A stretch of DNA of 64,000 bases, taken from contig JADJDV010000004.1 in NCBI GenBank assembly GCA_016702555.1, positions 186,001 through 250,000 on the forward strand. Reading direction: 5' to 3'. The notes below the pieces were generated by a model. The model was not told the DNA's origin. It ran no database searches and saw only the letters and a program-made list of their open reading frames with translations. Every line of letters begins with the position of its first letter. Positions within the stretch are counted from its first letter, which is position 1. Source of the DNA: Burkholderiales bacterium (GTDB lineage: Bacteria > Pseudomonadota > Gammaproteobacteria > Burkholderiales > Burkholderiaceae_C). This document shows positions 42,339 to 51,856 of this stretch, piece after piece. The position numbers and the translations under genes are program-made.

Positions 42339-42971
42339 ATGAAATTCGTCGCTTTTGAGCGCAGCAAGCAGGGAACGGGTGCGAGCCGCCGTCTGCGCAA
42401 TGCCGGCAAGGTGCCCGGCATTGTCTACGGCGGTGAGGGCGAGCCCCAGCTGATCGAACTGGACCACAACGCGCTGTGGCAGGCCGTCAAGAAGGAGGCC
42501 TTCCACTCGTCCGTACTCGACATGCAACTCGCCGGCAGGACCGCCCGAGTGCTGCTGCGCGACCTGCAGATCCACCCCTTCAGGCAGCAAATCCTGCACG
42601 TCGACTTCCAGCGCGTGTCGGCCAAGCAGCGGATCACCGTGAAGGTGCCGCTGCACTACAGCGGCGAGGAAGAGTCCAACGCCGTCAAGACCGACAAGTG
42701 TCTGGTCAACCACATCCTGACCGAACTGGAAGTGAACTGCTTGCCGGCCGACCTGCCGGAAAGCATCAGCGTCGATCTGTCCAAGCTGGAAAAGGGCGCC
42801 ACGCTGACGCTCAAGGACATCGAGCTGCCCAAGGACGTCGAACCCATGCTGCGCGGCCACGCGGCGGAAGACGTGGTGCTGGTCTCGGTCGTGAACCCGG
42901 TGGTAGAACCGGAATCCGATGCAGAAGCCGGCGAAGCCGGAGCAGCGGACGCTGAAGACGAGAAGAAGTGA
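42339..42971 (+). CDS. rplY: 50S ribosomal protein L25/general stress protein Ctc
   Basis: 210 residues, the long two-domain (TL5/CTC) form: N-terminal L25 domain binding 5S rRNA (MKFVAFERSKQGTGASRRLR, then GKVPGIVYGG) and a C-terminal beta domain (KVPLHYSGEEESNAVK, GHAAEDVVLVSVV). It ends in an acidic Glu/Ala/Asp tail (about 20 residues), usual for this subfamily. The ribosome-binding site cacaggag lies directly against the right end of the hairpin element upstream. Confidence 0.95.
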   Translation: MKFVAFERSKQGTGASRRLRNAGKVPGIVYGGEGEPQLIELDHNALWQAVKKEAFHSSVLDMQLAGRTARVLLRDLQIHPFRQQILHVDFQRVSAKQRITVKVPLHYSGEEESNAVKTDKCLVNHILTELEVNCLPADLPESISVDLSKLEKGATLTLKDIELPKDVEPMLRGHAAEDVVLVSVVNPVVEPESDAEAGEAGAADAEDEKK

Positions 42972-43002
42972 TCTCCTTCTGAGCGCGATCCTCACCGCAA
43001 CG

Positions 43003-43034
43003 AACGGCCCGCTTTCCAGCGGGTCGTTTCGTTT
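43003..43034 (+). terminator. Terminator after rplY
   Basis: 11-bp stem aacggcccgct (43003-43013, one G-T pair) with its partner at 43018-43028 and loop ttcc, followed by a broken T-rich tail ttcgttt. Confidence 0.75.
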
Positions 43035-43061
43035 CTGGCCCCGCACGGATAATCCTCACCC

Positions 43062-43709
43062 ATGATCAAGCTCTTCGTCGGCCTGGGCAATCCTGGCCCC
43101 GAATACGAGGCCACGCGCCACAACGCCGGTTTCTGGTGGATCGACCAGATTGCGCGCCAGCTCGGCATCCGGCTGGTGCATGAGCGCGGCTACCACGGCC
43201 GGATGGCGCGCGCCAGCGTGGGCGGCCAAAGCGTCTGGCTGCTCGAGCCGCAGACCTTCATGAATCTGTCGGGCCGATCGGTGGCGGCGCTGGCGCGTTT
43301 CTACAAGATCGCGCCCGAGCAAATCCTGGTGGCGCACGACGAACTGGACCTGGCGCCCGGTCAGGCCAAGCTGAAAAAAGGCGGCGGCCACGCCGGTCAC
43401 AACGGGCTGCGCGACATCCACGCGCAACTGGGCAGCAGCGACTACTGGCGCCTGCGCATCGGCATCGGGCACCCGGGCGACAAGTCGGAAGTGGTCGGCT
43501 GGGTGCTGCGCAAGCCACCGGCCGATGAGTTGACGCTGATCGAAAGTGCCGTCGGCCGGTCGGCGCAGGCTTTCGAGCAACTGGTGGCGGGCGAGATGGA
43601 GCGCGCCACCGCCCACATTCACACCGACAAGCCGCCACGCCCCAAGCCGCAGAAACCGGCGCCGCCAATCGCCCCCTCAGCGGTCAAGGACGATATCAAA
43701 CCCGGCTGA
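43062..43709 (+). CDS. pth: Peptidyl-tRNA hydrolase
   Basis: 215 residues. It releases tRNA from stalled peptidyl-tRNA. LFVGLGNPGPEYEATRHNAGFWW carries the catalytic histidine (TRHNAGF); MNLSGRSV and KKGGGHAGHNGLRDI are the other conserved blocks. It is about 20 residues longer than the enteric enzyme through a Lys/Pro-rich C-terminal tail (DKPPRPKPQKPAPP), which looks disordered. Start ATG 43062. Its 3' end faces the ferredoxin gene. Confidence 0.95.
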   Translation: MIKLFVGLGNPGPEYEATRHNAGFWWIDQIARQLGIRLVHERGYHGRMARASVGGQSVWLLEPQTFMNLSGRSVAALARFYKIAPEQILVAHDELDLAPGQAKLKKGGGHAGHNGLRDIHAQLGSSDYWRLRIGIGHPGDKSEVVGWVLRKPPADELTLIESAVGRSAQAFEQLVAGEMERATAHIHTDKPPRPKPQKPAPPIAPSAVKDDIKPG

Positions 43710-43725
43710 GGCCGCGCCCGCCGCC

Positions 43726-43980
43726 TCACACCTTGGCCGCCTGCAGCCGGCGGTATTTCTGCCACAGCGTTTCCTGGTCCTCGACATGCTTCGGATCGAT
43801 GGGAATGCATTCCACCGGGCAGACCTGCACGCATTGCGGCTCGTTGAAATGGCCGACACATTCGGTGCATTTGTCGGGGTCGATCTGGTAGATCTCCGGC
43901 CCCATCGAGATCGCATCGTTGGGGCATTCGGGTTCGCAGACATCGCAGTTGATGCACTCGTCGGTGATCAGCAACGCCAT
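43726..43980 (-). CDS. YfhL family 2[4Fe-4S] ferredoxin
   Basis: 84 residues from ATG 43980. Two cluster motifs: CINCDVCEPECPND, and CTECVGHFNEPQCVQVCPVEC with the 8-residue insertion between second and third cysteine that defines the YfhL/Alvin ferredoxin group. Low-potential electron carrier of the cytosol; partner unknown. Its stop is 17 bp from the pth stop, convergent. A frame extension of seven residues upstream lacks an RBS. Confidence 0.93.
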   Translation of the reverse strand: MALLITDECINCDVCEPECPNDAISMGPEIYQIDPDKCTECVGHFNEPQCVQVCPVECIPIDPKHVEDQETLWQKYRRLQAAKV

Positions 43981-44109
43981 GACAACAACTCCATCGGGCA
44001 AGCACAGGGAAGCCCTGATTATCGGACCCTGGGGTCAAGCCCACCGCCGACGCCGCAAAGCCGCCCTCGCTTGTGTTGATAATGCCGCGCAGCAAGGCCG
44101 CGCCCGCGC

Positions 44110-45078
44110 ATGAGCTATTTCCTCTTCAAACGCATCCTCACGCTGATCGCCACACTGGCGGCCACCAGCGTGATCGTGTTCGCCGTGCTGGAAATCCTGC
44201 CCGGCAACGCGGCGCAGGTGCTGATGGGGCCCGACGCCGACCCCGCCGCCGTGGCCGCCAAGGCGACCGAGCTGGGCCTGGATCAGCCCGCTCTGGGCCG
44301 CTACCTTGGCTGGATCGGCGGGCTGCTGCGCGGCGACATGGGCCTGTCCTACACCTACGGCTCGCCGGTGTCCGAGCTGATCGCCGAGCGCCTGCAACTG
44401 ACGATTCCACTGGCCGTGCTGGCCATGCTGCTGACCACCGTGATCGCCCTGGCCGTGGGCGTGTACGCCGCCTCGCGCCACAACCGCGTCGGCGACGTCG
44501 GCCTGATGACGCTGGCGCAGATCGGCATCGCCATCCCCAACTTCTGGTTCGCCATCCTGCTGATCCTGCTGTTCTCGGTGAAGCTGCAATGGCTTTCGGC
44601 CGGCGGTTTCGACGGCTGGTATTTCGACGACGGTGTGTGGCTGGGTCTGTGGGACGGCCTGCAGGCGCTGATCCTGCCGGCCGTGGCGCTGGCCGTGGTG
44701 CAGTCCGCCATCCTGGCGCGCTTCACGCGCTCGGCGGTGCTGGAAGTGCTGCGCGAGGACTTCGTGCGCACCGCGCGCGCCAAGGGCCTGAGCCACCGCG
44801 CCACGCTGTGGGGCCACGTGCTGCGCAACGCCATGATCCCCGTCATCACCGTGATGGGCTTGCAGTTCGCCGAGCTGCTGGCCGGCACCATCGTGGTCGA
44901 GAACGTGTTCTACCTGCCCGGCCTGGGCCGTCTGATCTTCCAGAGCATTGCCAACCGCGACGTGATCGTGGTGCGCAATTGCGTGATGCTGCTCGCGGCG
45001 ATGGTGGTCATCGTCAATTTCGTCGTCGATGTGCTGTATGCAGTGATCGATCCGCGGGTGAAGGCGAGTGAGATATGA
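44110..45078 (+). CDS. Peptide-type ABC transporter permease (DppB-like)
   Basis: 322 residues, six membrane segments; MSYFLFKRILTLIATLAATSVIVF is the first. The BPD_transp_1 coupling loop EDFVRTARAKGLSHRATLWGH (EAA-type motif) is present in the last third. First gene of a dipeptide/oligopeptide importer that continues with a second permease, two ATPases and a binding protein. Divergent from the ferredoxin gene across 129 bp, which has a possible -10 gataat near 44080. The next gene starts 205 bp later, the gap being filled by a palindromic repeat. Confidence 0.93.
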   Translation: MSYFLFKRILTLIATLAATSVIVFAVLEILPGNAAQVLMGPDADPAAVAAKATELGLDQPALGRYLGWIGGLLRGDMGLSYTYGSPVSELIAERLQLTIPLAVLAMLLTTVIALAVGVYAASRHNRVGDVGLMTLAQIGIAIPNFWFAILLILLFSVKLQWLSAGGFDGWYFDDGVWLGLWDGLQALILPAVALAVVQSAILARFTRSAVLEVLREDFVRTARAKGLSHRATLWGHVLRNAMIPVITVMGLQFAELLAGTIVVENVFYLPGLGRLIFQSIANRDVIVVRNCVMLLAAMVVIVNFVVDVLYAVIDPRVKASEI

Positions 45079-45090
45079 ACACCCGAAATA

Positions 45091-45264
45091 CCGGACGCAG
45101 AGGACGCAAAAGCTTCGCAGAGGACGCGAAAAATACCTCATATCACTGCAATATGCAGCGCGTTGAGCCACGATGCTGCTATAGCACCGCCCCGCGTGGC
45201 GCAAACGACAATGGCTTGAATTCTTTTGCGTCCTTTGCGGAATCCTTGCGTCCTCTGCGTCCGG
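45091..45264. repeat. Intergenic palindromic repeat between the two permease genes
   Basis: Ends are a 19-bp perfect inverted repeat, ccggacgcagaggacgcaa at 45091-45109 and its complement at 45246-45264, with further imperfect pairing inside (gaggacgcgaaaa against ttttgcgtcctttg). The same words (gacgcaaa, cgcgaaa) occur in the element at 1641-1760, so both belong to one family. It interrupts an ABC transporter operon and may form a large mRNA hairpin there. Confidence 0.75.
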
Positions 45265-45283
45265 CTGTTGGGTTTTGCCTCGC

Positions 45284-46132
45284 ATGAACACAGCCGCCCC
45301 CGGCTTCTGGCAGCGTGCGCGCCGGCACCCGGGCTTTGCCATCGGCGGCGTGCTGACCGTGCTGCTGTTGCTGGCCGCCGCGCTGTCGTATCTGTGGACG
45401 CCGTATTCCGTCTACGACGTGGACATGGACGCCAAGTTGCTGCCGCCCAGCGCGCGGCACTGGCTGGGCACCGACGCCTTCGGGCGCGATGTCGTGTCCT
45501 GGCTGCTGGTGGGCGCGCGCGCGTCGATCCTGGTCGGCGTCATCGCGGTCGGTATCGGCCTGGTGATCGGCACGGCACTCGGCCTGCTGGCGTCGGCGCG
45601 GCGCGGCTGGATCGAGGAAGCCATCATGCGCGTGTCGGACTTCGGCTTCGCCTTTCCCGCCATCCTGTCGGCCATCATGCTCACCGCCGTGTACGGCCCG
45701 GGCATCGTCAACGCCATCGTCGCCATCGGTATCTACAACATCCCGACCTTCGCGCGCATCACGCGCGCCGCCGCCAACAGCGTGTGGGGCCGCGACTACG
45801 TGCTGGCCGCGCGCGCCAGCGGCAAGGGTCCCTGGGCCATCACCTGGCAGCACATCCTGCCGAACATCCTGGCGGTGCTGATCGTGCAGGCCACCATCCG
45901 CTTCGCCGTCGCCATCCTGGCCGAGGCGGCACTGTCCTACCTGGGTCTGGGCACGCAACCGCCGCAGCCGAGCTGGGGCCGCATGCTGGCCGAGGCGCAA
46001 ACGCTGATGTTCCAGGCGCCGCTGCTGGCCGTGTGGCCGGGCGTGGCGATCGCGCTGTCGGTGCTGGGGCTCAACCTGCTGGGCGATGGCCTGCGCGACG
46101 TGCTCGACCCGCGGCTGCAACGGCGCGGATGA
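45284..46132 (+). CDS. Peptide-type ABC transporter permease (DppC-like)
   Basis: 282 residues from ATG 45284. N-terminal TM FAIGGVLTVLLLLAAALSYLW; the OppC N-terminal segment is followed by LPPSARHWLGTDAFGRDVVS, a family hallmark; the EAA loop is GRDYVLAARASGKGPWAITW. Partner of the preceding permease. The operon is then interrupted by a toxin-antitoxin pair before the ATPase genes. Confidence 0.93.
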   Translation: MNTAAPGFWQRARRHPGFAIGGVLTVLLLLAAALSYLWTPYSVYDVDMDAKLLPPSARHWLGTDAFGRDVVSWLLVGARASILVGVIAVGIGLVIGTALGLLASARRGWIEEAIMRVSDFGFAFPAILSAIMLTAVYGPGIVNAIVAIGIYNIPTFARITRAAANSVWGRDYVLAARASGKGPWAITWQHILPNILAVLIVQATIRFAVAILAEAALSYLGLGTQPPQPSWGRMLAEAQTLMFQAPLLAVWPGVAIALSVLGLNLLGDGLRDVLDPRLQRRG

Positions 46133-46158
46133 GCGGCGTACCGGGTTCATGGGCGCGC

Positions 46159-46199
46159 TTGCAATTCATCGCCGTTTCGGTAATATCTCTCTTATTACC
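46159..46199 (+). promoter_or_regulatory. Promoter and operator of the vapBC pair
   Basis: TTGCAA at 46159-46164, 16-bp spacer, TAATAT at 46181-46186. The -10 is embedded in a perfect inverted repeat ggtaata (46179-46185) / tattacc (46193-46199) with a 7-bp centre, a suitable site for autorepression by the ribbon-helix-helix antitoxin encoded 16 bp downstream. The AT-rich stretch stands out from its GC-rich surroundings. Confidence 0.65.
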
Positions 46200-46214
46200 C
46201 CATGAGGCCGCACC

Positions 46215-46478
46215 ATGACGACCACCGTGAAACTCCCTCCTGAGCTGGAGCAATCGCTGCGCCAGCGCTGCGCGGCCGAGGGCCGCAGCATCAGCGACGT
46301 GATGCGCGATGCGCTGGTGGCCTACCTGGCCAGCGCGCCAGCCAGTGCGGCATCGGCCTGGTCGCTGGGCGCCGATCTGTTCGGCCGCCACGCTGGCCCG
46401 GCCGACCTGGCCACGGCGCGCCGCCAGCACCTGGGCGATGCCTGGGGCGACAAGCACGCCCGCCACAACGCTGCTTGA
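46215..46478 (+). CDS. vapB: Ribbon-helix-helix antitoxin (VapB-like)
   Basis: 87 residues. The N-terminal 45 residues form a CopG/RHH fold: MTTTVKLPPELEQSLRQRC as the beta strand and first helix, then GRSISDVMRDALVAYLA. The C-terminal part is flexible and would wrap the toxin. It starts 82 bp after a permease stop with its own promoter. The stop overlaps the next frame, so antitoxin and toxin are coupled. Expected to bind and silence the PIN toxin and repress its own promoter. Confidence 0.82.
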   Translation: MTTTVKLPPELEQSLRQRCAAEGRSISDVMRDALVAYLASAPASAASAWSLGADLFGRHAGPADLATARRQHLGDAWGDKHARHNAA

Positions 46479-46489
46479 CGCCAACGCCC

Positions 46490-46978
46490 ATGGCCACCAC
46501 CGCCCCCGCCCCGCAGGCTGCTGAAGCACCGGCGCAGTACGGCGTGGTGCCGCAGGGTCAGGTGCTGGTCGACAGCGGCCCGCTGCTGGCCCTGTTCAAC
46601 GCCGCCGACCACTGGCACGCGCGTGTCGTGGCCTGGCTGCAGGCGCATCCGGCGCTGGCACTGGTCAGCACCTGGCCGGTGTTGACCGAGGTCTGCGCCC
46701 TGCTGGCGCGGCGCGTGCACCAGCAGGCGGCGCTGGACTTTCTGCTGTGGGTCGAGCGCGGCGCCGTGCGCGTGGATACGCCGACCGACGCCAGCCTGTC
46801 GCAGATGCGCCGCATCGCCCAGCGCTTTGCCAGCCTGCCGCTCGACCTGGCCGATGCGTCGATCGCCGAAGCCGCCGAACGCCTGGGGCTGCGCCGCATC
46901 GTCAGCCTCGACACCGACTGGGGCGTCTACCGCGACGCACGCAGCCGGCCGCTCGCCAACCTGCTGCGCGGCCAGTGA
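46490..46978 (+). CDS. vapC: PIN-domain toxin (VapC-like ribonuclease)
   Basis: 162 residues from ATG 46490 (the frame could start at TTG 46475). PIN fold with its acidic metal site: Asp in LVDSGPLLALF, Glu in LTEVCALLARR, Asp pair in DLADASIAEAAERLG, Asp in SLDTDWGVYRD. An N-terminal 25-residue Ala/Pro/Gln-rich extension precedes the fold, longer than usual. VapC proteins cleave tRNA or rRNA. Its stop is 2 bp before the next ATPase gene, so it is embedded in the transporter operon. Confidence 0.83.
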   Translation: MATTAPAPQAAEAPAQYGVVPQGQVLVDSGPLLALFNAADHWHARVVAWLQAHPALALVSTWPVLTEVCALLARRVHQQAALDFLLWVERGAVRVDTPTDASLSQMRRIAQRFASLPLDLADASIAEAAERLGLRRIVSLDTDWGVYRDARSRPLANLLRGQ

Positions 46979-46980
46979 CC

Positions 46981-47990
46981 ATGCCCCTGCTGGAAGCCCG
47001 CCAACTGCGCGTCGACCTGCACACCCATCGTGGCACAGCGGCGGCGGTGCGCGAGATGAGCTTCACGCTGGATCGCGGCGACACCCTAGGGCTGATCGGC
47101 GAATCCGGCTGCGGCAAATCGATCACGGCACTGGCCCTGATGGGCCTGGCGCCCGACAACGCCACCGTCAGCGGCAGCCTGACGCTGGACGGCCACGAAC
47201 TGATCGGCCTGCGCGACCGCGACTGGCGCCGCATCCGCGGTGCGCGCATCGCCATGATCTTCCAGGAGCCGATGACGGCGCTCAATCCCGTGCACCGCGT
47301 CGGCGCACAGATCGCCGAGCCGCTGATGCTGCACCAGCACCTGTCGGCCGGCGCGGCGCGCGCGCAGGCGATCAGCTTGCTCGAGCGCGTCGGCATTCCC
47401 GACCCGGCGCGGCGCGTGGACAGCTTTCCGCACCAGTTCTCGGGCGGCCAGCGCCAGCGCATCATGATCGCCATGGCACTGGCCTGCGAGCCCGACGTGC
47501 TGATCGCCGACGAGCCGACCACCGCCCTCGACGTCACGGTGCAAAAGCAGATCCTGGCGCTGATCGGCGAGCTGGTGCGCGAGCGCGGCATGGCGCTGAT
47601 CCTGATCTCGCACGACCTCGGCCTGATCGCGCAGAACGTGCGGCGCATGCTGGTGATGTACGGCGGCAGCGTGGTGGAAAGCGGGCCGGCGGACCAGGTG
47701 TTCGCACGCCCCGCGCACCCCTACACGCGCGGGCTGCTGGCCGCGCGCCCCAGCCTGGAGCACCGCCTGGTCGCGCACCGCAGCGAACGTTTGCCCACCA
47801 TCCCGGGCAGCGTGCCGGGCCTGTTCAGCCTGCCGCCGGGCTGCCCGTTCGCCGGCCGCTGCGCCTTCACCGCACCGGTCTGCCACACGCAGCCCGTGCC
47901 GCAGGTCATCGTGTCGGACACGCACGCCTTCAGCTGCCATCGCGCCGACGTGGTGCTGCATGCCGCCGGCCTGATCGCCGAAGGTATCGC

Positions 47991-47994
<4 letters not shown>
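46981..47994 (+). CDS. Peptide-type ABC transporter ATP-binding protein (DppD-like)
   Basis: 337 residues. Walker A GESGCGKS near residue 40, signature FSGGQRQRIMIAM, Walker B VLIADEPTTALD, H-loop ISHD. The C-terminal oligopeptide extension PPGCPFAGRCAFTAPVC has the cysteine pattern that binds an Fe-S cluster in some homologues. ATG 46981 follows vapC by 2 bp; the stop overlaps the next ATPase start by 4 bp. Confidence 0.94.
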
Positions 47995-48803
<809 letters not shown>

Positions 48804-48816
48804 AGCGTTACGGACC

Positions 48817-48834
48817 CTGCGCTACCATGCGCAG
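48817..48834. other. Short hairpin before the binding-protein gene
   Basis: ctgcgc / gcgcag around taccat, 35 bp before the ATG of the substrate-binding protein, without a T-run. The same core (taccatgcgcag) recurs in the terminator at 50380-50416 on the other side of that gene. Confidence 0.5.
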
Positions 48835-48868
48835 CGTCAGACCCGTCTGCCGAAGGAGAGCTTCCCCG

Positions 48869-50356
48869 ATGAAACGCCGCGATTTCGCCCTGACCCTGCC
48901 CGCTCTGGCGACGCTGTCGCAGATGCCGGCCTTTGCCCAGTCGCGCCGCGACACCATCGTGCTGGGCATGACGCTGGAGCCGCCCGGCCTGGACCCGACC
49001 GCGGGCGCGGCGTCGGCCATTGCCGAGATCGTTCACTACAACGTCTTCGAGACGCTGACCAAGATCAACGCCGACGGCAGCGTCGGCCCCTTGCTGGCCG
49101 AGCGCTGGGAAATCTCGCCCGATCTGCGCACCGTGACCTTCTTCCTGCGCCAGGGCGTCAAATTCAGCAACAGCGAGCCCTTCAACGCGCAGACGGTGAA
49201 GTACGCGTTCGAGCGCGCCGCCGCCGAGAAGAGCACCAACAAGGACAAGCGCACCTTTGCCGCAATGGAAAGCGTGCGCGTGATCGACGACCACACGGTG
49301 GTCGTCATCAACCGGGAGCCGGACCCCGACTTCCTGTTCTACATGGGCCAGGCCACCGCCATCGTGGTGGAGCCCAAGAGCGCTGCCGACAACAACGCCA
49401 GGCCGGTCGGCACCGGCCCCTACGTGCTCGACAACTGGGCCAAGGGCTCGTCGCTGACGCTGAAGGCATCGCCAAGCTACCGCAATCCCGGCGCCGTCAG
49501 GATCAAGCGCGCCACCTTTCGCTTCATCAGCGATCCGGCGGCGCAGGTGGCGGCCGTGCTGTCGGGCGATGTCGACGCCTTCCCGCGCGTCACGCCACGC
49601 GGCGCGGCGCAGTTCAAGGCCAACAGCCGGCTGCAGACCATCGTCAGCGGCTCGCGCGCCAAGACCGTGCTGGCGATCAACAACGCGCGCAAACCGCTCA
49701 GCGACGTGCGCGTGCGGCGCGCCATCAGCATGGCGATCGACCGCAAAGCGGTCATCGCCGGTGCCGGCGACGGCTTCGGCGTGCCGATCGGCAGCCACTA
49801 CGTGCCGGGCGCCGCGGGCTTCATCGACACCACCGGCGTCAACCCGTACGACCCGGAAAAGGCCAGGGCCTTGCTGAAGGAAGCCGGCGTCACCACCCCG
49901 CTGGAGCTGAGTCTGGTGTTGCCGCCACCGCCCTACGCACGCCAGGGCGGCGAGGTGATCGTGTCGCAGCTCGCCAAGGTCGGCATCACCGCCAAGGTGC
50001 AGAACGTGGAATGGGCACAGTGGCTGGCCAACACCTACGGCGGGCCGAAGAACTACGACCTGACCATCATCAGCCACGTCGAACCGTTCGATCTCGACAA
50101 CTTCAGCAAGCCGGACTACTACTGGGGCTACAACAACCCCAAGTTCAAGGAGCTGTTCGGCCGGATTAAAACCACCGCCAACGCCACCGAGCGCAACCGG
50201 TTGCTGGGCGAAGCCCAGATGCTGCTGGCGCAGGACGCCGCCCTGGCCTGGCTGTACCAGCCGCAGTGGGTCACCGTGGCCAACCGGCGCGTACACGGCC
50301 TGTGGAAGGACATGCCGATCTTCGTCAACGATTTGTCGGCATTGAGCTGGGGTTGA
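48869..50356 (+). CDS. Periplasmic substrate-binding protein of the peptide ABC importer
   Basis: 495 residues, SBP_bac_5 family. Signal peptide MKRRDFALTLPALATLSQMP, cleavage probably after AFA before QSRRDT; the RR could suggest Tat export, but the motif lacks the full consensus. LAERWEISPDLRTVTFFLRQGVKFSN and NNARKPLSDVRVRRAISMAI are typical blocks. Ribosome-binding site aaggaga. Binds peptides or a similar solute; the ligand cannot be deduced. Last gene of the importer set, closed by a strong terminator. Confidence 0.93.
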   Translation: MKRRDFALTLPALATLSQMPAFAQSRRDTIVLGMTLEPPGLDPTAGAASAIAEIVHYNVFETLTKINADGSVGPLLAERWEISPDLRTVTFFLRQGVKFSNSEPFNAQTVKYAFERAAAEKSTNKDKRTFAAMESVRVIDDHTVVVINREPDPDFLFYMGQATAIVVEPKSAADNNARPVGTGPYVLDNWAKGSSLTLKASPSYRNPGAVRIKRATFRFISDPAAQVAAVLSGDVDAFPRVTPRGAAQFKANSRLQTIVSGSRAKTVLAINNARKPLSDVRVRRAISMAIDRKAVIAGAGDGFGVPIGSHYVPGAAGFIDTTGVNPYDPEKARALLKEAGVTTPLELSLVLPPPPYARQGGEVIVSQLAKVGITAKVQNVEWAQWLANTYGGPKNYDLTIISHVEPFDLDNFSKPDYYWGYNNPKFKELFGRIKTTANATERNRLLGEAQMLLAQDAALAWLYQPQWVTVANRRVHGLWKDMPIFVNDLSALSWG

Positions 50357-50379
50357 CCGAAACGTCGTGAATCGACCCG

Positions 50380-50416
50380 CTGCCTGCGCCGTTACCATGC
50401 GCAGGCAGCTTTTTTT
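50380..50416 (+). terminator. Rho-independent terminator after the binding-protein gene
   Basis: 10-bp perfect stem ctgcctgcgc (50380-50389) with its complement at 50399-50408, a 9-nt loop, then a run of seven T (50410-50416). The T-run reaches to within 15 bp of the amidase start. Confidence 0.92.
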
Positions 50417-50430
50417 GGGGAACCGCGACG

Positions 50431-51852
50431 ATGACCACCGCCCTGCACGACTTGAGCGCCCACCAACTGCTGGCCGGCTACCAGGCGCGCCAGTTCTCGC
50501 CGGTCGAGGTGGTGCAGGCGGTGCTGGCGCAGATCGAGCGCTGGGAACCGCACATCGCCGCCACCTGGCTGCTGCGACCTGAAAGCGCCCTGGTGCAGGC
50601 GCGCGCCTCGGAAGCGCGCTGGCTGAAAGGCGAGCCTTGCGGCGCGCTCGACGGCGTGCCGATCACCATCAAGGACAACATCGCCACCGAGGGCGACCCG
50701 ACACCGCTGGGCACCCAGGCGGTGCCGCTCACGCCGGCGCCGGCCGATGCCCCGCCCGCGGCGCGCGTGCGCGAGGCCGGCGCCGTCATCGTCAGCAAGA
50801 CCACCATGCCCGACTACGGCATGCTGTCCTCGGGCCTGTCGACCTTCCACCCGCTCTCGCGCAATCCCTGGGACCTGACGCGCACGCCGGGCGGTAGCAG
50901 CGCCGGGGCCGGCGCGGCGGCCGCGGCCGGCTATGGCCCGCTGCACCTGGGCACCGACATCGGCGGCTCGATCCGGCTGCCGGCCGCCTGGTGTGGCATC
51001 GTCGGCCTCAAGCCCAGCCTGGGCCGTGTGCCGATCGACCCGCCCTACATGGGCCGCGCCGCCGGCCCCATGACGCGCAGCGTGGCCGACGCCGCTCTGC
51101 TGATGCAGGTGCTCAGCACACCCGACGTGCGCGACAGCATGAGCCTGCCGCCGCAGGCGATCGACTGGTCCGCCGCCTGGCGGCAGGACAAGCCGCTCAA
51201 GGGCCTGCGCATCGGTCTGCTGCTGCGGCCCGGCTGCGGCCTTCCGGTCGAGGACGAGGTCCGCGAGGCCGTCATCGATGCCGCACACCGCTTCGAGGCC
51301 GAGGGCGCCATCGTCACGCCGATGCACGCCTTCCTCACGCCCGAGATGCTGACCGGCCTGGACCATTTCTGGCGCATGCGCTCGCTGGTCGATCTGGACT
51401 CGCTCCCGCACGCCGCGCGCGCCGCCGTGCTGCCCTGCGTCCGCACCTGGGCCGAGAGCGTGCACCGCATGAGCGGCGCCGACCTGTTTCGTGCCTACGC
51501 GCAGACGCACGCCATCCGCGTCGCGACCACGCGGGCAATGCAGCCGTTCGACTACGTGCTGTCACCGACCGCGCCCAACCTGCCGGCACCGGCCGAGTGG
51601 CCCTCGCCCACCAACGACCCGCTGCGCGGACTGGAGCACATCGCCTTCACCGCGCCCTTCAACATGGGCGAGCAGCCCGCCGTGTCGGTCAATTGCGGCT
51701 ACAGCAGCACCGGGCTGCCGATCGGCCTGCAGATCGCCGGCCAGCGCTTCGACGACCTGGGCGTGCTGCAGATGGCGCGCGCGTTCGAGCAGATCAGGGC
51801 GCCGCAGCGCGATTGGCCGGCGGCGCCGGTTTCAGGGCGAACCGTAGAATGA
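50431..51852 (+). CDS. Amidase signature family enzyme
   Basis: 473 residues. The Ser-cisSer-Lys triad is visible: lysine in ITIKDNIATEG near residue 85, cis-serine in GGSSAGAGAAAAAGYG near residue 155, nucleophile serine in GTDIGGSIRLPAAWCG near residue 175. No signal peptide. Hydrolyses amides, possibly a degradation step for compounds taken up by the preceding importer, though a terminator separates them. It could equally be an aryl-acylamidase or a GatA-like relative; no gatB/gatC genes adjoin it. PHP-domain gene follows 4 bp later. Confidence 0.88.
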   Translation: MTTALHDLSAHQLLAGYQARQFSPVEVVQAVLAQIERWEPHIAATWLLRPESALVQARASEARWLKGEPCGALDGVPITIKDNIATEGDPTPLGTQAVPLTPAPADAPPAARVREAGAVIVSKTTMPDYGMLSSGLSTFHPLSRNPWDLTRTPGGSSAGAGAAAAAGYGPLHLGTDIGGSIRLPAAWCGIVGLKPSLGRVPIDPPYMGRAAGPMTRSVADAALLMQVLSTPDVRDSMSLPPQAIDWSAAWRQDKPLKGLRIGLLLRPGCGLPVEDEVREAVIDAAHRFEAEGAIVTPMHAFLTPEMLTGLDHFWRMRSLVDLDSLPHAARAAVLPCVRTWAESVHRMSGADLFRAYAQTHAIRVATTRAMQPFDYVLSPTAPNLPAPAEWPSPTNDPLRGLEHIAFTAPFNMGEQPAVSVNCGYSSTGLPIGLQIAGQRFDDLGVLQMARAFEQIRAPQRDWPAAPVSGRTVE

Positions 51853-51856
51853 AGCG

